From: Mycobacterium triplex
GTDB lineage: Bacteria > Actinomycetota > Actinomycetes > Mycobacteriales > Mycobacteriaceae
Direction of reading: 5' to 3'
NCBI RefSeq assembly: GCF_000689255.1
Contig: NZ_HG964446.1
Location: 5,507,784-5,571,783, forward strand
DNA length: 64,000 bases
Every line of letters begins with the position of its first letter. Positions within the stretch are counted from its first letter, which is position 1. A program made the translations under genes and the position numbers. A model generated the notes under the pieces. That model was not told where the DNA came from. It did no database searches and saw only the letters and a program-made list of their open reading frames with translations. This document shows, one piece after another, positions 50,471 to 57,063 of the stretch.

Positions 50471-51713
50471 GAGAGCCATAAGGGTCATAGGGGTAGTTGG
50501 TCAAACGAATCCAGCCTTCCTCGGTGATCACCAGGACCTCTTCGCTGCGATAGCCGCCGGTGCCGTCTTCCCACACCACGGGCTCCAGGACCAGCACCAT
50601 CCCCTCCTTGAGGACGAAGCTCTCGTCGAAGTCCTGGCCGAGATCGGTTCCGATCATCGGCATTTCGGCCGCGTTGACGCCGATGCCGTGGCCCAGGTAG
50701 AAGTGCGGCAGCCACGGCTTGCTGCCCCCGTTGGCCTTGATCGCGGCCCGCCCCAGATCGGCGGCGGTGGCGCCGGCCTTGGCGACACCGAGCACCGCGG
50801 TCATGATCTCGAACCATTTGTCGAACTGCGCCTGCTGGCGCGGCGACGGGTCCCGGCCGACGAGCCAGGTGCGCCCGAAGTCGGAGCAGTAGCCCTGGTA
50901 GGTGATACTGACGTCGGTCCACAGCACGTCGCCTTCGACCAGCTCGCGCTCGGTGCTCAGCAGTGGCAGCGCCAGGTCGCCGTGCGTGGTCCACACGCCC
51001 TCGGCTTTGCTCGGCGGCATCACCTGCCAGATCGGTTCCAGCATGCTGGCCGTGGCCCCCAACTCGAAGGCGCGGCGCAAAAAGCTTGCCGACAAATCGA
51101 TCTGACGGATCCCGGGAGCCAGCCGCTTCTGGACTTCGACCATGGCTTCGTCGGTGATCCGGATCGCGGTGCGCATGCACGACAGTTCGTCCGGAGTCTT
51201 CACCGACTTCGCCGCGCTGACGATCGCGGCGGCGTCGACCGGAGCGCCATTGGGGAACAACAGGTTCGCCGCCCGCGACATCGCGCCCGTGCACTCGTCG
51301 ACCGCGATCACCGCTCCGGGCGGAATCAGGCCGGCAATCGCACGCGCGAAATTGGCTACGCCTTCCTCGAATTCGAGGTAGACCGGCCCGTGCAGGTGGT
51401 CGTCGGGCAGGTCGGTCTCGTGCGAAGCGCCCTCGCGGAACGGCAGGAACAGGTGGGGGCACTCGTCGCCGGCGACCACCACGGCCACCGGGCGCTCGAC
51501 GTAGGACAGTCCGGCATCACCGAGTGGCCAGCTGGCACCGGTGGCGTAGACCACGGCGTTGTTGCCCAGCAGGATCATCGCATCGACGCCGCGTTCGGCC
51601 ATCGCCGAGCGCAGCCGGGCCCCGGTCTCGCGACGGAGGCGACCCAGGTCGGGTGTTTCGGGAATCACCAGCCCGTTACCGGTGCCGGTGTCCAGTTGGG
51701 CGATCGTCGTCAC
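50460..51713 (-). CDS. M24-family metallohydrolase (Xaa-Pro peptidase/creatinase type)
   Basis: A 417-residue M24 enzyme with a full set of dimetal ligands: Asp267 and Asp278 (WTDVSITYQGYCSDFGRTW), His342 (LGHGIGVN), Glu377 (VLEPVVWEDG) and Glu391 (YRSEEVLVIT). Such enzymes cleave Xaa-Pro peptides, creatine-like C-N bonds or related compounds. GTG start overlaps the stop of the amidohydrolase by one base (TAGTG). Context suggests a small molecule, not a peptide, as substrate, but this is inference. Confidence 0.88.
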   Translation of the reverse strand: MTTIAQLDTGTGNGLVIPETPDLGRLRRETGARLRSAMAERGVDAMILLGNNAVVYATGASWPLGDAGLSYVERPVAVVVAGDECPHLFLPFREGASHETDLPDDHLHGPVYLEFEEGVANFARAIAGLIPPGAVIAVDECTGAMSRAANLLFPNGAPVDAAAIVSAAKSVKTPDELSCMRTAIRITDEAMVEVQKRLAPGIRQIDLSASFLRRAFELGATASMLEPIWQVMPPSKAEGVWTTHGDLALPLLSTERELVEGDVLWTDVSITYQGYCSDFGRTWLVGRDPSPRQQAQFDKWFEIMTAVLGVAKAGATAADLGRAAIKANGGSKPWLPHFYLGHGIGVNAAEMPMIGTDLGQDFDESFVLKEGMVLVLEPVVWEDGTGGYRSEEVLVITEEGWIRLTNYPYDPYGSHVS

Positions 51714-52885
51714 TACACACCCAAGAACTTCGTGATGTTGTCGCTGACGATCTTCTTCGCGTTGGCCGGACCGACAGCGTCGACAACGGATTTCAGCGAT
51801 TTTTCGGAATACCCGTAGGTGCTTTCGTTGTGCGGGTAGTCGCTGGACCACATCACCTTGTCCACACCGATTCGGTCGATCAGCTGCAGGCCCAGCGGGT
51901 CGACCATGAACGACGCGCTCATGTGGGTGTCCCAGTAGTAGCGCACATCGTGCTGCAGCTGCCGGTTGAACATGTGCTGGTAGGAGGCGACCAGGTGCTC
52001 GGCATCTTGCAAAGCCCAAGGCACCCAGGCGATCCCACCTTCGAACCAGCCGATGCGCAGGCCGGGATGATCGTCGAGAATCCCGGTGAACAGGTACTTG
52101 GCGAACTGTTCGCGGAAGCCGTCGACGTTGATCATCATGCCGACCACCACGCTGTTGAACTCGCATGGAGTTTTCGGCGGGGTCTCGCCGATGTGGTGGG
52201 TCACCGGCAGGCCGGCGGCTTCGATCTCCTCCCAGACCGGCTTCATCGCGGTGCTGCCGTAGTCGATCACGTTGCCGTCGTCGTCCTTGCCCGGATTCAG
52301 GGGCAGCAGGAAAGTCTTGAGGCCCAACGACTTCAGTTCGGCCAGCGTCCGCTTGGCGCCTTCGGGTTCCCACCAGTTGATCAGGCCCGCGCCGTAGAAG
52401 TGGCCGTTGGACCGCTCTTGGAGCTCGGCGATGTACTCGTTGTAGATCCGGAACGCCAGTTCGCGAAGTTTCTTGTCCGGGTAGTGGAACAGCGCCAAGA
52501 TGGCGTTGGGGAAGGCCAGTTCCTTCTCGACACCGTCCTCGCGCAACTCCTCGATCCGGGCCTCGATGTTGGTGCTCGCGGCGCCGGGCAGGTCGTCGTA
52601 CTGCATCAGCACGGCGCTGAAGTCGCCCGGCAGGAACGACTGTCCCTTGCGGCCGACTTGGTAGGCGCCGTCCTCGTACCAGATCCGGGGTGCCTTGTCC
52701 TTCAGGTCATCCGGGAAGCGGTCGAAGAAGATGTCGTCGGCCAGCGAGATGTGATTGTCGGCCGAGAAGACCACGGTTCCCTCGGGCAGACCCACGTCGC
52801 TGCCCACGGCGTGGCCGCGCCGATCCTTGGGAGCGCCGTAGCCTCCGGGCGGGTAGAGCGAGGTGGTGGTTGTCGGCGTTGACAT
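51713..52885 (-). CDS. Amidohydrolase (PF04909 type)
   Basis: A 390-residue metal-dependent enzyme. N-terminal VVFSADNHISLADD, the barrel histidines in VTHHIGET, and the C-terminal MWSSDYPHNESTYGYS with the catalytic Asp are intact. ATG start with GGAGGGTCA upstream on the minus strand. It heads a tight operon of five genes (amidohydrolase, two M24 proteins, crotonase, CoA-transferase), all overlapping or nearly so. Confidence 0.9.
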   Translation of the reverse strand: MSTPTTTTSLYPPGGYGAPKDRRGHAVGSDVGLPEGTVVFSADNHISLADDIFFDRFPDDLKDKAPRIWYEDGAYQVGRKGQSFLPGDFSAVLMQYDDLPGAASTNIEARIEELREDGVEKELAFPNAILALFHYPDKKLRELAFRIYNEYIAELQERSNGHFYGAGLINWWEPEGAKRTLAELKSLGLKTFLLPLNPGKDDDGNVIDYGSTAMKPVWEEIEAAGLPVTHHIGETPPKTPCEFNSVVVGMMINVDGFREQFAKYLFTGILDDHPGLRIGWFEGGIAWVPWALQDAEHLVASYQHMFNRQLQHDVRYYWDTHMSASFMVDPLGLQLIDRIGVDKVMWSSDYPHNESTYGYSEKSLKSVVDAVGPANAKKIVSDNITKFLGV

Positions 52886-52950
52886 TATTGACCCTCCATT
52901 CGGATCTGCGGAAGAGTGATCATCTCGGGCTGCTGCTCAATGGATTTCGT

Positions 52951-54207
52951 TTACCAGGTAACCGGGAGTTCGTAGACGCCGTAGGCCAGCCGGTCGTGTT
53001 TGAACGGGATCTCGTCCAACGGCACGGCCAGTTTCATGGTCGGGATGCGCCGGAAGAGCGTTTGAAACATGATCTGTAGTTCCGCCCGCGCGAGTTGCTG
53101 ACCCACGCATTGATGGCGCCCGTAGCCGAAGGCGACGTTGCGGTCGGCCCCGGCGCGGTGCACATACAGCCGGTCGGGCTCGGGGAAGGCGTCGGCATCC
53201 CAGTTGGCGGGAGCCAGGTCGATGATGATGCCTTCGCCGGCGCGGATCGTCTCGCCGGCGATGTGGATGTCGTCGACGGCGACGCGACGCTGACCGTTCT
53301 GGATGATGCTCAGGTAGCGCAGCAGTTCCTCCACCGCGCTGGCCAGGACCTTCGGGTCTTCGGCGTCGCGGATCGCGGCCAGCTGATCCGGATTCTCAAG
53401 CAGCGCAAGCACTCCGAGGCCGATCATGTTCGCCGTCGTCTCGTGCCCGGCGATCAGCAATCCGGTGCCCAGTTGCGCGGCTTCTTTGACGCTGAGCTCG
53501 CCGGCCTTCACGCGTTCGGCCAGGTCGGAGATCGCGTCGGGCGCCGTTTCCGAGGCGGGGTTCTCCATCTTGGTTTCGACCAGCTGGGCCAGGTACTTGT
53601 GCAGGCTCATCGCGCCCTTGGCGGTGTCGGCGCCGGTGGCATAGCGCGCCAGCCCCATCGAGGCGTGCTCCTGGAACATCTCGGCATCCTCGTAGGGCAC
53701 GCCGAGCATCTGGCTGATCACCAGGGATGGAACCGGAAGCGCAATGGCGGCAACGATATCCGCGGGCTGCGGGCCGGCCAGCATGGTGTCGATGTGGTCG
53801 TCGGTGATCTGCTGGATCGTCGGCCGCAGCCCTTCCACCCGCCGGAAGGTGAACGGCTTCGACAGCATCCGCCGATACCGGGTGTGCTCCTCGCCGTCGG
53901 AGGTGAACACCGACCGGGGCCGCTTGTGCACGGTCGACAGCATGCCTTCGTTCCAGTGCGGGAAGCCGGGCACCCGGTCGTCGACGCTGACCCGGGAATC
54001 GGCGAACAGTTCGCGCACCTGCTCGTAACCCGTGATGAGCCACGGGGTGCTGCCATCCCAGATCCGGACCCGCGACAGCGGCCGCTCTTCGGCCAGGGCC
54101 ATCACGTCCGGGGGCGGAGCGAACGGGCAGCCCCGGTTACGGGCCATCGGGTAGTCGGGAATCTCGGCAACGGCGTCGGCCGAAATACTCGTCAGTGCGT
54201 CTGACAT
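52951..54207 (-). CDS. Cytochrome P450
   Basis: A 418-residue P450 of the CYP105/107-like general type. It shows NRGCPFAPPPDVMALAEERPLSRV near the start, I-helix LIAGHETTANMIG, ExxR in EELLRYLSI, and the heme loop FGYGRHQCVGQQLARAE with Cys367. ATG at 54207 just follows the ferredoxin stop. It is last in the operon SDR-TetR-ferredoxin-P450. Confidence 0.93.
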   Translation of the reverse strand: MSDALTSISADAVAEIPDYPMARNRGCPFAPPPDVMALAEERPLSRVRIWDGSTPWLITGYEQVRELFADSRVSVDDRVPGFPHWNEGMLSTVHKRPRSVFTSDGEEHTRYRRMLSKPFTFRRVEGLRPTIQQITDDHIDTMLAGPQPADIVAAIALPVPSLVISQMLGVPYEDAEMFQEHASMGLARYATGADTAKGAMSLHKYLAQLVETKMENPASETAPDAISDLAERVKAGELSVKEAAQLGTGLLIAGHETTANMIGLGVLALLENPDQLAAIRDAEDPKVLASAVEELLRYLSIIQNGQRRVAVDDIHIAGETIRAGEGIIIDLAPANWDADAFPEPDRLYVHRAGADRNVAFGYGRHQCVGQQLARAELQIMFQTLFRRIPTMKLAVPLDEIPFKHDRLAYGVYELPVTW

Positions 54208-54208
54208 G

Positions 54209-54403
54209 TCAGTCCTCGATGTGGATTGCCTGGGCCGGGCACGCCGCGGCCGCCTGGCGGGCGCCGTCGCTCTGCTCGGCGGACGGGTGCTCGTTGAGCA
54301 GGACGACGACACCGTCTTCGTCGCGCTGATCGAACACTTCGGGTGCATTCATCACGCAGTTGCCCGACGATGCGCAGATGTTCTGGTCGACAGTCACTTT
54401 CAT
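54209..54403 (-). CDS. [3Fe-4S]-type ferredoxin, P450 partner
   Basis: A 64-residue ferredoxin with motif CASSGNC (Cys9, Cys15) and a final Cys-Pro; Ser is in the variable position. The ATG at 54403 gives the usual MKVTVDQNIC start; an ATG at 54418, overlapping the TetR stop, would add five residues. It is 1 bp from the P450 gene it should serve. Confidence 0.92.
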   Translation of the reverse strand: MKVTVDQNICASSGNCVMNAPEVFDQRDEDGVVVLLNEHPSAEQSDGARQAAAACPAQAIHIED

Positions 54404-54414
54404 GAGCCTGCTCT

Positions 54415-55080
54415 TCATTCGTACGGAGTGACCGGCGCCAGCCACAGGCCCACGATCGCGTCGATGAGGCCGAATGCGGCTGCGCGCCAGGAGGGCTGGG
54501 CCATCGCAGCGCCCGCGGCGAGCGCGCGTTCGCGGTCGGCGCAGGTGTGCATCAACAGGTTTCGGGCCATGATGTTGCGCTCGAAGTGCACATCGGCCGG
54601 CAGGTTGGGCAGGCAGCGGTTGAAGCCGTCGACCACTTCGACGAGCGACGGGGAGCTGAGCGCGCCTTTGACGACGATGTTGTAGTAGGCCGGATCGGTC
54701 ATGGCCTGCGCGGCGAACCGCGCGTACCAGGTCGGGTTGCCGAGCTCCTCGAGGTGGTCGGTGAGGGGGCGCACCAGGCACGCCACCCAGGCGCGTAATT
54801 CGCCCGACCCGCCCGACGCCAGGAGGTCGGCGACCATCTGCTCGCGCAGCTCCTCGACGGGTCCGCGGTGCTTCTCCTCGATGGCGCGCACCAGGTCGGC
54901 CTTGGTGCCGAAGTGGTAGCCCACCGCGGCGTTGTTGCCCTGCCCCGCGGCCTCGCTGACCTGCCTGTTCGATACCGCGAACATGCCGTGCTCGGCATAC
55001 AGGCGCTCGGCCGCCACCAGGATCGCCTCCTGGGTGGAGCTGGCCCGTTCGGTGCGAACGGCCCTGCCTGCCGTGGTCAT
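54415..55080 (-). CDS. TetR-family transcriptional regulator
   Basis: A 221-residue regulator. DNA-binding domain: TQEAILVAAERLYAEHGMFAVSNRQVSEAAGQGNNAAVGYHFGTKADLVRAI. ATG at 55080 is favoured over longer forms because of the MTTAGRAVRTERASS start and because the operator at 55106 lies 26 bp ahead. It is cotranscribed with the ferredoxin and P450 and may repress itself and the SDR. Confidence 0.9.
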   Translation of the reverse strand: MTTAGRAVRTERASSTQEAILVAAERLYAEHGMFAVSNRQVSEAAGQGNNAAVGYHFGTKADLVRAIEEKHRGPVEELREQMVADLLASGGSGELRAWVACLVRPLTDHLEELGNPTWYARFAAQAMTDPAYYNIVVKGALSSPSLVEVVDGFNRCLPNLPADVHFERNIMARNLLMHTCADRERALAAGAAMAQPSWRAAAFGLIDAIVGLWLAPVTPYE

Positions 55081-55105
55081 TGGATCAGTCAACCTCGCCG
55101 ACCGG

Positions 55106-55129
55106 TTTAAGTCAAGCGCTTGATTTAAA
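55106..55129. promoter_or_regulatory. 24-bp palindrome upstream of the TetR at 54415
   Basis: Left arm TTTAAGTCAAGC and right arm GCTTGATTTAAA are mirror images with one mismatch. The core fits 13 of 14 positions of the published KstR2 motif AnCAAGnnCTTGnT. It starts 26 bp from the TetR start. A near copy lies before the SDR at 56009. Confidence 0.7.
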
Positions 55130-55172
55130 TGCATGCGGGCCTGCGGCGTGACGGTGCGCTCGAGCCGGGACG

Positions 55173-55982
55173 TCATCTCTCGCGCTTCTTGGGCGGCATC
55201 ACCTTGCCGGCCGAAGTTCCCCCGTCGACCGGCAGCACGGTTCCGGTGACATAGAGCGAGCGGTCGCCCGCGAAATACAGCGCCGCCTGGGCAACGTCGT
55301 CGGTTGTACCCTCGCGCTTGAGCGGCCGGTCGTCGCGCATCCCCTGACGAATCCGCGCCTCGAATTGCGCCAGCTGCTCCGGGTCCATCCCGGCGGCCGA
55401 CTTGCCCAGGATCGGGGTGGGGATGCTCCCCGGGGCGATGGCGTTGACCCGAATCTCATAGCGCGCCAACTCGATTGCCGCGGATTTGGTGAATTGGATG
55501 ACGGCGGCTTTCGACGCCCGGTAGATCATCACCCCGCCGCCGGCCTGGATCCCGCCGATGGAGGTGAGGTTGATGATCGAACCGCCGCCGCTTTCGGCCA
55601 TCTGCCGGGCGGCATCCCGGGTTCCGGCCATCACGCCCAGCACGTTGACCCCCATGATCCGGTGGAAATCGGCCAGGTCGTCGTCGAGCAATCGGCGCAA
55701 CGGGCTGGAAACCGCGGCGTTGTTGACCATGACGTGCAGGCCACCGAATTTCTCGACGGTGGTCGCGACCAGTGCCTGCACCTGTTCGGGATCGGAGACG
55801 TCGGTCTGGTGAAACAGCGCGTCGGCGCCCAGCGTGGCGGCCAGCTGCTCGCCCGTCTCGGTCTCGATGTCGGCGATCACGACCCGGGCACCCTCGGCCA
55901 AAAACCGTTCCACGATGCCGCGGCCGATACCCGACGCTCCGCCGGTGACGATGGCGACCTTGCCGTCCAATTCGTTAACCAC
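55173..55982 (-). CDS. Short-chain dehydrogenase/reductase
   Basis: A 269-residue classical SDR: TGGASGIGRGIV cofactor loop, NNAAV structural motif, LTSIGG Ser, YRASK Tyr and Lys, and the end YVTGTVLPVDGG. The C-terminus is basic (PPKKRER). GTG start at 55982 has only a weak binding site. It is first in the minus-strand group with TetR, ferredoxin and P450, with an operator on each side. Confidence 0.9.
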   Translation of the reverse strand: MVNELDGKVAIVTGGASGIGRGIVERFLAEGARVVIADIETETGEQLAATLGADALFHQTDVSDPEQVQALVATTVEKFGGLHVMVNNAAVSSPLRRLLDDDLADFHRIMGVNVLGVMAGTRDAARQMAESGGGSIINLTSIGGIQAGGGVMIYRASKAAVIQFTKSAAIELARYEIRVNAIAPGSIPTPILGKSAAGMDPEQLAQFEARIRQGMRDDRPLKREGTTDDVAQAALYFAGDRSLYVTGTVLPVDGGTSAGKVMPPKKRER

Positions 55983-56008
55983 ACGGAGAGTTAATCGGCG
56001 CGCGACAC

Positions 56009-56032
56009 TTTAAGTCAAGCAGTTGATTTAAG
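56009..56032. promoter_or_regulatory. Second copy of the 24-bp palindrome, upstream of the SDR
   Basis: Left arm TTTAAGTCAAGC is identical to the copy at 55106; the right arm is AGTTGATTTAAG, so symmetry is slightly lower. It lies 26 bp before the SDR start. Identical spacing to both start codons supports one shared regulator, most likely the TetR at 54415. Confidence 0.65.
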
Positions 56033-56120
56033 GGCAGGGCCCCGTCCGGGCAAGCAGCAAACTTTTGACGTCGCCGGCGCCTGCGCTGGCTAAGGTTTGA
56101 CGCATGAGCGGGCGGCGTGG

Positions 56121-56996
56121 ATGAATCCCGATACCTTCTGCACATCCGATCAATGGAGCATGATCGCGTCGGCGCCGTCGACCTCACAGCTCGCCGGTGT
56201 GCTCGGCGGATTCCTGATCACCGCAATCGCTTTGCTGTTCGACCGCAGCAGCCGCGAAGGCGTGCACACCCTGGCGCTGTTCGCGTCGGCGGTGCTGATC
56301 CTGATGCTGGACAGCTTTCTGTTCAGCCTCATCAGCGGCACGCATCCGCCCGACAGCGGTGACCGCCAGGGCATCTGCGCGATCGCCTGGACCCAGGGCA
56401 ATCTGGCGACCGGCATGCTGGCGGCGGGCACCACCGGACTGTTCGCCGGGCTGGGCTGGATGCTGGCCAGCCACGTGGTGAACAAGGTGCCCAAGGACGA
56501 TCCCGCCGACATCCGCGCCTATTGCTTCCTGGCCGATCTCGGCGGGTGGCTGACCTTCGGGGCCGCGATGGCGACGACCTTGATCATGAGCGAGACGAAC
56601 ATCGACTACCTGCATTTCGTGCTCGGCCATACTCCCCCGCTGTGGCAGACGGGGGCGATCGTGACGTTCAGCGCGCTGGTCATCGTGCTCGACTTCGTGG
56701 TCGTCTACATCCGCACGAAAAATCTCAACCGCTCGCTGGCCAACACCGCCGAGCCGACGCAGTTGGCGCTGCGGTCGATCAAGGTCGCCACGGTGGGCAC
56801 GCTGTTTCTCGCCGTCGCCGCGTCCTGGCTCGCTGTCAGCCTGGCGCGCTTTCCGATCGGCTGGCTGACCACCCCCAACGGCGCGTTCGTGATGTTCGTC
56901 TTGGCGCTGTCGCTGCTGGTGCCGACGATAATCTCCACCGCGGCCTGCTATTCGGTCGCCAGCACCGACGAGGGCCCCGGGCGACGCTCCGCCTAG
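56121..56996 (+). CDS. Polytopic membrane protein of unknown function
   Basis: About 291 residues with seven likely membrane helices, among them LAGVLGGFLITAIALLF, TLALFASAVLILMLDSFLF and GAFVMFVLALSLLVPTIIS. I recognise no transporter or enzyme motif. The ATG at 56121 is chosen; a TTG at 56097 would add eight residues. It is a single gene between the P450 operon and a large regulator. Confidence 0.7.
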   Translation: MNPDTFCTSDQWSMIASAPSTSQLAGVLGGFLITAIALLFDRSSREGVHTLALFASAVLILMLDSFLFSLISGTHPPDSGDRQGICAIAWTQGNLATGMLAAGTTGLFAGLGWMLASHVVNKVPKDDPADIRAYCFLADLGGWLTFGAAMATTLIMSETNIDYLHFVLGHTPPLWQTGAIVTFSALVIVLDFVVVYIRTKNLNRSLANTAEPTQLALRSIKVATVGTLFLAVAASWLAVSLARFPIGWLTTPNGAFVMFVLALSLLVPTIISTAACYSVASTDEGPGRRSA

Positions 56997-57063
56997 CCGA
57001 CCGCGAACGTTGTATTGAGAAGCGCCCCAGTAAGGTCGGACGTGAATCCTTACTGATGCGGCG

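Noticed and set aside
51714..52373. Upstream extension of the M24 frame at 50460
   Set aside because: It overlaps the amidohydrolase on the same strand in another frame and lacks family similarity; the GTG at 51713 with the TAGTG junction is the sensible start.
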